Part shown: in pieces, positions 36,974 to 47,526 of the stretch
How positions within the stretch are numbered: the first letter of the stretch is position 1
Layout of the letters: every line of letters starts with the position of its first letter
NCBI GenBank assembly: GCA_018350325.1
Contig: JAEVLN010000004.1
Span: 744,001 to 808,000 of the forward strand
Length of the DNA stretch: 64,000 nucleotides
Origin: Globodera rostochiensis
Taxonomy: Eukaryota; Nematoda; Chromadorea; Rhabditida; Heteroderidae
Reading direction: 5' to 3'
The notes under the pieces: model-generated
What the model saw: only the letters and a program-made list of their open reading frames with translations
What the model was told of the DNA's origin: nothing
Database searches by the model: none
Made by a program: the position numbers and the translations under genes

Positions 36974-37824
36974 ATGGAAAATTGGGACAACTTTCTGCCT
37001 GACGATACGCACAAACACGAGTTCAAGCAGTCCAGCAAATCAACAAATACAGAAAGTTAGCATTTAAATTTAATATTAAAATTAAAAATTGCACTTTCAG
37101 ATGCTTTTGAAATGCACAAAAAGCCCAAAAATCCTCTGTACACAACCACAGATGATGCTGACGATGATGATGACGGAATAAAGACACCGAAAATAGGTTT
37201 ATGGAATTTTTTGAAATTTTTAAAAATTTTAAGGCTCTCCCAATTATCGGCAAATAACCCAAAAAGCGATGCTTCGCGCTTTTGGGGGTGAAATAAATAA
37301 GCCAATTTATTTGCAATTATTGTTGGACGGCAAAACGCCGGTAGAGCAATTGCTGAACATGGAAATGCCACGTAAAATTAAAAAAAAATTATATTTTAGA
37401 ACTTCAAATTCTTTATAAAAAAGACAATTTTAGAAGAGCTCAAAGACGAAGTGCGCGATTGGGATGCCAATTTTCCGGATTTGCACGTGAACGGCACGTG
37501 CGTGGGCGAAAGTGGCACAATGCGCGACATGCGACGACAAATCGCACGAAACATTGTGCATGAATATTTGTGGCCAGAGGCAATTCAATTGATTCATTAA
37601 ATTTTGTTGCCCGAAGGGCAATTGGCACAATTTTGGCAGAATGTTCTGAGTACAATTTTAATTTTTGAACTTTTCAGCTCCAATCCGTTTTGTCCACAAA
37701 ACTTCGCGAGGAGCAGCGGAAGCTGAATCAAAAGATGATGAAGAAAAAGTCGCCAAAACCGACCAAAAAGGACACAAAATCAACAGGAACAGTCAAATTG
37801 CCGCCGATTAATAGCAAATTTTGA
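36974..37824 (+). CDS. Unrecognised 202-residue protein, 5 exons, probable GC-AG last intron
   Basis: Exons 36974-37055, 37101-37196, 37234-37371, 37434-37579 and 37678-37824 join in phase. The first three introns are GT-AG. The last begins GCAATT after GAG, and using it avoids an in-frame TAA at 37598. The product starts MENWDNFLPDDTHKHEF, has an acidic DDADDDDDG patch near residue 45, a central helical region (INKPIYLQLLLDGKTPVEQL, then DANFPDLHVNGTCVGES), and a Lys-rich coiled-coil-prone tail (TKLREEQRKLNQKMMKKK). No signal peptide or TM is seen, so it is probably intracellular. I do not recognise the family. If the GC-AG intron is not used, the protein would stop at 37600 after 160 residues. 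Confidence 0.7.
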
Positions 37825-37859
37825 TTTTAAATTTTTTTTTAAATAAAAACATATGAAAA

Positions 37860-38500
37860 TTACCAAATTAGAAAAAATAAATTTTTTAATTTGTTTATAC
37901 CTTGACCAGCAAAAATAAATGTTGGCGCAGCGAATTGTGCTGGAGGCATCAGAAATTGGCCTTAAATGTATATAAAAAAGATTTAAATAAAAACTCTCGA
38001 AATTCACCGTGCCAAAGGTTGGGAGGAAACGAAAGCGCAGAGGCGCCATTCATTAGGCTGTCCATCGAAAATTGATTGGGCCGGGCAAGCGGAGAAGGCT
38101 GATTTAAATTAAAAATATATTTTAAAAAATTATTAAAAATTTTGCTATTTAACCGACCAATTCATCGCTGAAAAGCTTCACAGAGTTCGAAAATGCCAAA
38201 ACTGCGGAGTCTGGTGCCTGAAAAATTAAACTTATTAAAATTTAAAAAATCGAATTTCTATGAAATGCATTCAATCAAAAAATAACCGTATTTGTTTTCT
38301 GCGGCAGTTTCCCGCCAAAATTGGGCAAATTTCCCATTTTTTTGTTTAAAATTTTGTTGTCGACCTGCAAAAGAATTTGAAAAGGAATTTGATTAAAAAA
38401 ATTTTACTTTCGCTATTTTTGCGCCATCACTTTGCTTCGTCAAACTGTGCGCTACGCCATCCGACTTTTTTGTTTTGGCGTTAAACTTACTATTAGGCAT
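37860..38500 (-). CDS. Unrecognised 140-residue protein, 5 exons
   Basis: Exons 38500-38408, 38364-38287, 38217-38158, 38098-38008 and 37960-37860 join in phase (423 nt with stop). It starts MPNSKFNAKTKKSDGVAHSL, continues GNLPNFGGKLPQKTNT, APDSAVLAFSNSVKLFSDEL, PSPLARPNQFSMDSLMNG and QFLMPPAQFAAPTFIFAGQG. The composition is basic at the N-terminus and Pro/Phe/Ala-rich later, with no signal peptide or TM. The stop lies only 36 nt from the convergent stop at 37824, so the two 3' UTRs must be very short or overlap. Function is unknown. The third donor (GTCGGT) is weak and the last exon might be spliced differently. Confidence 0.55.
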
Positions 38501-41500
38501 TATGCCAACCTAAAATTTTCTGGGAAAACGGTGTAATTCTTTGATTTTTCGTAAAATTTAAACCTAAAAATATTTTCAAGAAATTTTGAATTCCCTTCGG
38601 CTTTTCATTAATTTGTGCCATGCCTTTCAGGCAATTATTTTGCCCCGGAGGCAAAGATCGGATTGCCACATTTGCATTTTATTTTGCCCGGAAGGGGGCA
38701 CTTTGGAAAGAGTCTTCTTTCTTGGACGAAAGGCCAAAATGTGAAATTTTAGATATTAAAAACCATTGTAGGTAAGGTTGGCATACAAGCATACTGTAAA
38801 CTTTAAACAAAGCTTGTGACACACTGTAAAAGAAGGAATTAAGGGTTAAGCATACTGTAGCTAAAATTTTTCAATGCTTTCCTCACTGTGTTGGTGAACT
38901 ATGCACTAAAAGTAGCACTTCCCAACTATGATTACCTATACTGTATAACCGTCATTTTGATTTTTTTTTAAATTTTTCTATTATCCCTTCCCACTGATTA
39001 ATTGGTCAATTGCTCTGATTATTGGGCAAATTATTGGGGGGGGGGGGGGGATTTGCTTGGCTTGTGCCTCCCCTCCCTCTCCCCAATTGCTTCTGTTTGC
39101 GCATCGGATGAGCTTTCCTGTCCGGGCACAAAACTGTGTGCGATTTGGGTTGTCATTGTCGCATTTTTGGCCAATATTATTCCATTGAAGGGATAGGCCT
39201 TCTCGGATTTACCAAAATCCAACAAAAAAAAAACACAAAAAATGGCAAATTATCAAATAATAGTAGTTTTCCAAACAGGATTCGCGATTGGCCTTAAATT
39301 TAGGATTGCCCATAAGCTAATAAATTCCAAAAAATGACAAACAAATTATCAAATAGTATTCTAAGCTTTTGTTCGTTATAAGATAATTTCTTAACAAAAT
39401 TATATTCTAAAAAAATGGTTTGCCGCTGTGGAACTTCTTCCGTCCTTGAATGAATGAATGAATTTGACTGAAATTATTAATTACATTTTTGATTGCGAAA
39501 TAATTGTGCCCAATTTCACAATTTTTGTTTGCCCTATAAGTGGAAATGAATGGCGCGCGCATATTTATGAATAGTGGGGGGTGGTGGATGTAAAATGCTT
39601 GACAATCGGATTTCGTCGGATATCACGCACTTTCCAGCCAATCAAAGTCAGAAAAAATCAATTATATATAAGGGCTAATTGAATGAAAAGATGGAAAAAC
39701 AAGAAAAAATCAATTAAAATATTTAAAAAATGGCTTAAATTCAAAAAAAGGAAATTAAATTCATCCTTTTTTCCTGAAAACAAAAATGATATTTCAAAAA
39801 ATGTAAGGAACATTATTAAAAACACAAACTATAAAAATCCATAAAAATCTGATTTCTCCCACCCCTCCCCCGGTTGTTGGGGCTGGTAAGCTTGTAAGCC
39901 GACCAGTAAGTACATAAGAAGCATTGGCCCATCCGTCGACGATGTTCGGTGTTTGAACAGTGTCAATTGGACGCGGCGTCCTCCCCCTGCGCATCATTTG
40001 AGGGATTAATTTGCACAGACAACGGCAGCCAATCGCCGGCGGCGCTGCCCCCGCGGACGGATGCTAGTCCTCGCGGCTACCGTAATCGAAAATTTGAAAA
40101 AATCAAAACACCAAAACCCAGCGAGCGGCTTTAACATTGATTTTTAATATTTAAAATAAACCAATTTTTATAATTATCACCTAAAGGTGACGGTTGTCAT
40201 TAAATTTAATATCGACGAAAAAGAAAAATTCCCTCCGGGGAAACACCATCATTATTGCTCCCATGGCGGCCAATATATCAGCTCATTAATGTTTTCACAA
40301 TTGACCTATTTATAAAAGCTCATTTGTCATTGACAGAAAAACCAATCCTTTTTGGCATTATATATTGGCAGATCCGACCATTGATTACTTGATCATCCTG
40401 TTCGAGCGGGTCTGATCAAGATACCCACTGATCCAAGACTGATCACATTATGGCAAAAGGCTCGCCTATGTCCAATATGTTGGCTTGATCAATCATCACC
40501 GACGTTCGGCATCACATTTTAATGGAAAATTCTTCAAAAATAAATCCGCTTTGCCCAATTTTCACCATCATCCTTGAGGGGATGTTCAAAAGACTCGAGT
40601 CAACAATTTAGGAGGCAATGCACAAAAAATATGTAATTGTCCGATGGGTTGTACAAATAAACTCTCTCCACCCCCAAAATGCCCTCTCATTACATCCGAC
40701 AAGTCGATTGCGCACCGTCAAGAGGGTTACCCCCGCCGGGCGAAATGCCATCCCTGAGAATTCTGTTTGTGGTACCGTCGGCATACTTTTTGCCGCCCCC
40801 CACCCTCTGGGAGGAATTGATTGTCGTCCATCAAAAATGGACAACTTTTGTTCCACTGTTTTTTTGTCAATCAATACCTTTATATAAACAAAACAAAAAA
40901 ATTAAAGAAAACTTGCGTAGTTTTTAGTTGAAAAATTTTTTGTCGGGGATTTTTTACTCCCGACATACCCGCCCTCAAGCCCCGAAGCCTTGGCACCTAT
41001 GCCAAATGGGGGAACTAGACTGTGATTAGAGATAACACATAAATACAGACAAATCGTTTCGACACTCAAGGAAATTCATTGTTTAAACAACGAAAAAACC
41101 ATGGGCAGACAGCGCGTGGTCAGACATTATATCCCCACCATTGAATTTCCTTTCCGTTTTCGAAAGCTTGTAACCCAGGCTAACGGTTATATTTCGTGAC
41201 CAAATTTTGCAGTCATGCCTCTAATGCTCCCTTCTTACCCCTACCAAAATTTGGTGGAGTTTGGAGAACTTTGAAAAAATTTGGTTTGAAAATTTTAAAC
41301 GTTTTTGATTATAACTCGTGAAGGAAAGCATAAAAAATAATTTCTAAGCATTGAGCTATTCCTTATTTTGTTTTCAAGAGATGGTATAAATTTGAGAAAA
41401 ATCTATCGGATATAAAGGAAGTTTTCCGGATCAATGTGCAGGTCAATTTTTTACTGAAGAAAATAACTCAAAATGCTGTTTATCGACACGATTCCATTAA

Positions 41501-42071
41501 TTTAATGTTCTCTATCCTAGTTCCGTTTTTTGCAAGATTTGGCATAGGTGTTGGGCTGAACCCTACTTTTGATCAATTTAAAATTTGCGTCATTAGTCTA
41601 AAATTTTTATGAGTAGAAATCTAAATTTTCCTAGCCTGGAGAATCAAAAAATTAAATTTGTTGACAAATTTCTTCAAATATTTTTACAAACATCATCGCG
41701 CAAATAAAATGGCCTTTTCTGAACTATGCAAAGCTCATACATTCATCGCTGAACCATAAAAGTGTTCATTCATTCTCTTTGTTTGCCCTCTCCCAGTTAA
41801 CAGGCCATTGCCATGTGTGCTGTTTAATCACCAAATCCGGCCTTCCGGCCAACCCCTTGGGGGAACAGTGGACTTGTGTTCATGTGTAGGAAGGCATAGC
41901 CAAATAAGGAAAATGATTTGTTCAGCAAATAAACTTTCTTCCACTGGGTAATTTGTTGCAGATTTTCTTATTAATTATTATAGTGGATCGATTTAAAGGT
42001 AATTGGCCGCGAAATCATTTGTTCAAAAAACAATAAAAACAATTTTGAAATGATCAATTTGGAAAAAAGTT
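38501..42071. other. Mostly non-coding region with ambiguous exon-like stretches
   Basis: Contains CATACTGTA words (38790-38875), a 13-G run (39038-39050), an ATGA run (39452-39465) and a TATATATAAG box (39663). Stretches at 39050-39190 and 39880-40130 are open and higher in GC on both strands (minus: TQIAHSFVPGQESSSDAQTE, TPRPIDTVQTPNIVDGWANA; plus: CQLDAASSPCASFEGLICTD). They could be upstream exons of the homeobox gene or a small plus-strand gene; I cannot decide. A hairpin TGTCGGGGA...CTCCCGACA lies at about 40941-40966. 41000-41900 shows nothing recognisable. Confidence 0.4.
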
Positions 42072-45000
42072 TCATTCCTTTCTCGCACAGTTGCGCAACG
42101 AATTCGTGACAGCCGTAAAGCGCCGCTTGGCCAGCACCAGCATCTGAGACAGAACAAACATCTTTTAACATTTTCAAAAAGTTCAAATATAGACTGATCA
42201 ATGATTAAGTACGTGTTCGGCACCTCGTCTAGCAGTGATTGTTCCATAGCGCCGGAAGAAACGCAAAAAGACAACGAATGTATGTGCCCTTCGGCGCCAA
42301 TAATCAGCTCACAACGGTCGCTCACCAACGCGCAGAGATCGGCACTTGGATCGCAGAGCAAAATACGCTGGAGGGGACATCAAAAATGCTTTTCGATTTA
42401 AAAAAAAATTGGGGAAAATTTTTGGTTTGAACACCTCGTCCTCGTCCTTGCACTCGTTGCTCCGATAGAGCAGAAATGGCACGTAAACGAGACATTGGCG
42501 CAATTCCATGAGCCGATGGTGGTCATGCTCTTCGCTTGGCACGACGTGCAACTTTTCAATGTCGAATTGAAGGGGTACCGCAAATTTGGGGAAATCTTTT
42601 AAAAAAGCAAAAAAAAAAAAAGGTGCAACACCTCCTCGCCCAGCAGAAAGTCGTCCTGCTTCCCCTCAACGAACACGCCGCCAACAACATTGCCATCAGC
42701 ATATTCAACCCTAAAGCAAAATTGAGAGAGGTGGCAATGCTGGAATTATTTTTGACAAAAAAACGAGTGATCGAAAGAATAAATCAATTTTATTAGTAAT
42801 ATTAAAAAAGTAGCCAAGTGAACGGGACAAAAAAAACGGATTTATTTCTGGGTAAGTCCTATGTTGGGCCAATCACACATCGAATTTTAGTTAAGAAACT
42901 CGTATTAGTTTTAAGTAAATAGTTGAGAAAAATGACAAACATTGAGTAAGCAAAAACAGTTATAAAAAATATATAAAATCCATTTTTATTTTGTAACTTA
43001 TTTAAAACCCAAAACTTTACTCAGACATAGTTTTAAAAGAAAACGAAAAATTTTGAGTAATTGCAGGAAGGCCTTCCTTGCCTGGTCGGGACTTGAACAT
43101 CGAGCAGTGCGGCCTGAACAGCTGTCAACACCGCGTCGAGGAGGAAACCGTCCGTGCTCAATACCTCAAAAAACATTTTGTTTTTGCACATTTGTTGGAA
43201 ATAATATAAAGAAATCCATCAATCTCGGTTGCACATCGAGTATATAAACAACACATACGGCCTACCGTACCATAATTTCCAGTTGAATGCCCCAGCGGAG
43301 CTCGAACTGTTTGCCGGTGGCACTGCTTGTGGCCGTGACTTTCATGCTTTGCGAGTCCACCAACAAGTTTGTGGCAAAAATATTGTCCAAATGGGCCTGC
43401 GCATGGCACACCAAATCCTGTGCCAAAAAGTTCATTTAACTTAGGAAAAAAACCTAAATTTTTCGGCAACACCTCCCTACCCCCCCCCGCCCTCAAAACT
43501 TTTTAGCTACGCCCATCTACCAGATTTGGTCCCAATCCAATTGGAATTCAAAACTGTCACAATATAATGTGATCGATTTAATGAGTCATAAAAATTGTAT
43601 CACTTTTGGCACGGAGTCCATTGCTTGCAGCTCCCAACGGAAGAGCGCGTCGTCAGAATCAGGCGCCAGACTGAGTTGAACAGCGCAGGAAACGTGGGCG
43701 CCGGCCTGCTGCACATAGGCGGAACTCTGTGGAAAAATTTTGAAGAATTTTCATGCACAAATGACATAATAATATGCTATAAATAAGGTTTGGAGCAACT
43801 TTTTGTCACGTTGAACACATGGCTTGGTCAATTTTGTCACATATTTTGACATTTTTTTGACTTTTTAGCACCTATTTTGGTGGGTTTTAGCACCTATAAA
43901 TCCCAGCAGGGCCGTAGCCAGGAGGGGGGCATTTGGGGCAGTTGCCCCCCCCCCGAAATGTTTTTTGACAAAAAAAAACAAGAGGGGGACCCTTTTGTTT
44001 TCCACTTTTACAATTTTTTGTGACTTATTTTCTTAACAAATTGTCATCAAAAATCAAAAAAATTTTCTCGGCGGCGCCTATCGGCACCGCCGACCCCCTC
44101 CCATTTCTAAAAAACTTCAAAAAAAGTGCCGATTTTTTTTAATTTGGTTGAAATCTGTTAACAAATTGAGTCAAAAATTCAAAATTTTTCCCGGCGGCGC
44201 CTATCGGCACCGCCGACCCACCCGCGCCACCAAAAGCAGAATTCGCAAAAAAATTTGCATTTTTGAAAAATTTGAAAATTGACAAAATTTTTAGAAATTT
44301 ATGTTAAAAATTCTAAAAAAATTTACTGAAAATTGAACTTTTTTTTTTAGAAAAATTTTTTAAAGAAAAAATCAATAAAACCAACAAACCTAAAATCCAA
44401 CTTTTTCCGCAAAAAATTGCTTAAGAAAAATGCAATAAAACCCAAAAATGCACCCCTAAGAAACGACTTTTTTTTTGGTTTGCCCCCCCCTTGACCAATT
44501 TTCTTAACAAATTCCATCAAAAAACTCAAAAATTTTTCCCGACGGCGCCTGTCGGCACCGCCGGACCTCCCCAGTCCTAAAAAACATCAAAAAATAAGCG
44601 AATTTTTAATAAAAATCCAAAATTTTCTCGGCGGCGCCTATCGGCACCGCCGACCCGTCAGCCACCTCGCTTAAAAAGTTTTGGAAAAATTGTGCGAAAA
44701 AACCACGAAAATTGATTCCGGCGCTCATTGGTCTGCCATTTGAGCGCCGGCGCTTTTCGGAAAATTGCTTAAGAAAAATGCAAAAAAGCGAAACACACTT
44801 CTAAAATCCAACACTTTGAAAGGAAAAATTCTTTAACAAAAATGTAATAAATGCACCCCTAAGAATCGACTTTTTTTGGCTTGCCCCCCCCCCGAAATTT
44901 TTTTTTTCAGGTTACGGCCCTGCTTAGGGGTGTATTTTTCCATTTTATTGCATTTTGTTAAGCAATTTTACTCGATTTGTGGGGGTGTATTTTCCGTTTT

Positions 45001-45757
45001 AATCCATTTTTTGGGGGCTCGGCGGTGCCGATAAGCGCCGCCGAGAAAATTTTCTTGATTTTTGATGCCAATTTGTTAAGATTTTGGTCAAAATATTATA
45101 AAAATGAAAAACAATAGGGTCAGGGCCGTACCCAAAAAATTTTGGGGGGGGGGGGGAAGCAAAAAAAGACGATTCTTAGGGGGTGCATTTTTGGAGTTAT
45201 ATTGCATTTTTCTTAAGCAATTTTTTGCTAAAAAAAGTTGGATTTTAGGTGTGTATTTTTTAGTTTTATTGCATTTTTCTTAGAAAATTTTTTCCAAAAA
45301 AAGTTCAATTTTCAGTAAATTTCTTAGAATTTTTAATATTTTTGTTGAAATTTCTAAAAGTTTGTCAATTTTCAAAAATGCAAATTTTTTTTTGCGAATT
45401 CTACTTCTTTTGGGGGCGCGGGTGGGTCGGCGGTGCCGATAGGCACCGCCGAAAAAATTTTTTGATTTTTGATGGCAATTTGTTTAAAAATTGGTCAGAA
45501 AATGTAAAAGTTCAAAACAAGAGGGTCGCCTCTATGGTTTTTTTTTAATCTCATAAAGTAGGAACTTTATTATCAAATTTGGGATAAAAAACTTGATGGC
45601 CGCCCGTAACACCGCCATAACAGATGACGGTGGGCCGATGCTTGGCAATGTCACGCCCGTCGGGATAGCAGCCTTCGGACAGAAACTGTTCGAAGAATTG
45701 GGCCGGCTCAAGTCGCTTCAACAGCGCAATGTTGTCCGACATGGAAGAAGCACTCAT
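42072..45757 (-). CDS. exos-8: Exosome complex subunit RRP43 (EXOSC8)
   Basis: RNase PH-fold subunit of the nine-subunit RNA exosome core, used in nuclear and cytoplasmic RNA decay and processing; in animals these ring subunits are catalytically inactive. Exons: 45757-45593 (MSASSMSDN, LLKRLEPAQFFEQFLSEGCY, PDGRDIAKHRP), 43726-43604, 43417-43271, 43164-43082, from 42710 to about 42640, 42595-42435, 42367-42224 and 42143-42072. The PDGR motif, RWGIQLEIM joined to VLSTDGFLLDAVLTAVQAAL, and ILLCDPSADLCALVSDRCEL match the RRP43 arrangement (LP-E head, DG-LDA strand-helix, LxxDP loop). The intron after 43082 appears to be GC-AG (AG then GCAAGG), because the split codon is restored. The junction between the 42710 exon and the 42595 exon does not phase with a plain GT donor and needs transcript data. 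The first intron (about 1.9 kb) is filled by repeats. The symbol follows the C. elegans name. Confidence 0.8.
43909..44926. mobile_element. Non-autonomous transposon, CAGGGCCGTARCC ends
   Basis: CAGGGCCGTAGCC at the left and GGTTACGGCCCTG at the right are inverted ends about 1.0 kb apart, followed inside by G- and C-runs. The interior has several hairpin repeats and no open frame of useful length, so it is non-autonomous. CAGGG-type termini are seen in hAT-like elements; an 8-bp target duplication was not evident. It lies in the first intron of EXOSC8. Confidence 0.55.
45119..45540. mobile_element. Inverted partial copy of the 43.9-kb element
   Basis: Begins CAGGGCCGTACCC, then a G-run, and continues as an approximate reverse complement of about 44000-44480, including the hairpin core at 45428-45451 and the flanking AAACAAGAGGGTC end. 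With the upstream copy it forms a large interrupted inverted repeat within the EXOSC8 intron. Confidence 0.55.
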
Positions 45758-47526
45758 TTTCTTAAAAAAATGCATCAAACAGAAAACTGTGATAAATACG
45801 TTTGTGATTATGCCAAATTTTACAATTCAACAAAATACAAACCGATATTGAAAAAGAAAAAAACAGATTTTTCTGCGGGATTCGGACTAGAGAGAGGTCC
45901 CACGCTCTCGTCATTCTAACTGGACCCACTTTTTGAATAAAATAAAAGACATTTTGCCAATATTCTTTTATATCTCTATCACGCATGTTCTCTAACCACG
46001 GACCACGCACAATCTCTCACTCTTCAGCAGCTCTCACTTCTTATTTTAGTTTCAGCAAAACGGACCGGCACTAGCATTCAGAATTCACTTTTTCATAAAA
46101 AACAAAGCTGTATTAAAAGTTATAGCCAAAAAATCATTACAAAATTTGAAGTTCTATTTTTGGACAAAAGCATGAAGGTTTTACGCAGAAAAGTTCAAAA
46201 AATCAAATTTTGCAATTTCGCAAATATGTTGATTATATCTTCTACTCAATTAAAGCCAGGGTACCCAGATCTGAGGTTTTAGCCTCATTTTGTGGTTTTT
46301 TGATAGTCCAATGAGGCTAAATTTTTAAAATGAGGTTTAGCCTCATTTTGTGGTTTTTTGGGGGTTGATGAGGTTTTTTGAGGCTTTTTGGGAATTTCAC
46401 TGATAAATGGTAAATTTCTTTTAAATTTTGAATATTTGGCGTAATGTTATCATTTTTTCTCTATATTTTCAAAAAACCTCTTTTCCCATCGATTTTATTG
46501 TAAAAAAAAGTTTTATTTGCAAATTTAGTTGCAAATCTTTTTCAATTTTTTTAAAGCAAAAAAGCATCACATCTTCTGCAAATTTAGTTGCAATCTCTTA
46601 ACAAATCGAGTCAAAAAAGCGAAAAATTTTCTCGGCGGCGCCTATCGGCACCGCCGACCCCCCCTCCCCCCACTAAAAAAAGTATTTGGGAAAACCGCGC
46701 GCAAAAAAAAACATGATTTTAGCAAAATGGACGGATGTCCGCAATTCATTAAAAGTTGAGACCGTGAAATCACTGGCCCAAATCAAAGTCAATTTTGATT
46801 ATTCGTGCCCCGAGTTTTACCAAATGTTAATTTCAAACAAAAAACTACTTTTATCAATCATGGATAATCAAAAATATGTCATTTGAACATTTTACACTCA
46901 CCATTTACCGGTTAAATAATGCTTTAGAAAAATGAGGTTTTTTGGTACTAAATGAGGCTTTTTTGCCTGCCAAATGAGGCTTTTGAAAATTTTCATCTGG
47001 AAATCCTGATTAAAGCTGTCTAATAGTGTACCAATATTGTTTTTTGGTTTACATTGGAAAGAGTTATAGAACTCCAAACTTTGTAATGGATGGGTTGTGA
47101 CCCCGTTTTTTTTTTTGTTCGTTTGCGATACTGAAACGCTGATAACTATTTTCAAATTATTTGCACTTCTCCTTTAAACCGTTGAAATAGGAGTCAGATT
47201 TGTGTTTGTGAAAGCAAAATTACCGGTAATAATTTTGAGCATTACCGATGACTGTTGTTGATTAGTAGGGTAAGATAATCCTATTTGATGCAATTTATTC
47301 AGCAACTTCGGTAACGCCCAAACCCCGAGTCTTATTCGGAATTATGCAATCCAATTTTTATATAGCCAAAAAACGAGTTGATGTTTTACCCATTTGGTTA
47401 TGCAAAGCACAAAAAGGTTTTTGTTGTTGTTGCTCGTATATTGTTTTTACCTTTGGCCATAGACCAACGCATCGATTTACAATTTTGATATCTTTTCTTT
47501 TGTTGAGGTATATTGAACCAATTCGG
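45758..47526. other. Intergenic region between EXOSC8 and the left alpha-COP gene
   Basis: A divergent promoter space: EXOSC8 reads left and alpha-COP reads right. Apart from the repeat element at 46257-47010 and a GC hairpin, no gene or clear TATA box is seen. The last 12 bases before the alpha-COP start (CCAATTCGG) match the sequence preceding the start of the right-hand copy, so the duplication extends at least slightly upstream. Confidence 0.5.
46257..47010. mobile_element. TGAGGCT-rich element with loosely inverted ends
   Basis: Starts near CCAGGGTACCCAGATCTGAG and ends near TCATCTGGAAATCCTGATT, which are loosely inverted. Subterminal AATGAGGCT/TAGCCTCATTTTGTGGTTTTT words are repeated on both sides, and one GC hairpin copy lies inside. 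No protein is encoded. It sits between EXOSC8 and the left alpha-COP gene. Confidence 0.4.

Noticed and set aside
44067..46660. GC-rich hairpins as intrinsic terminators
   Set aside because: Eukaryotic context, both orientations, shared repeat flanks; they are repeat-family members, not bacterial-type terminators.
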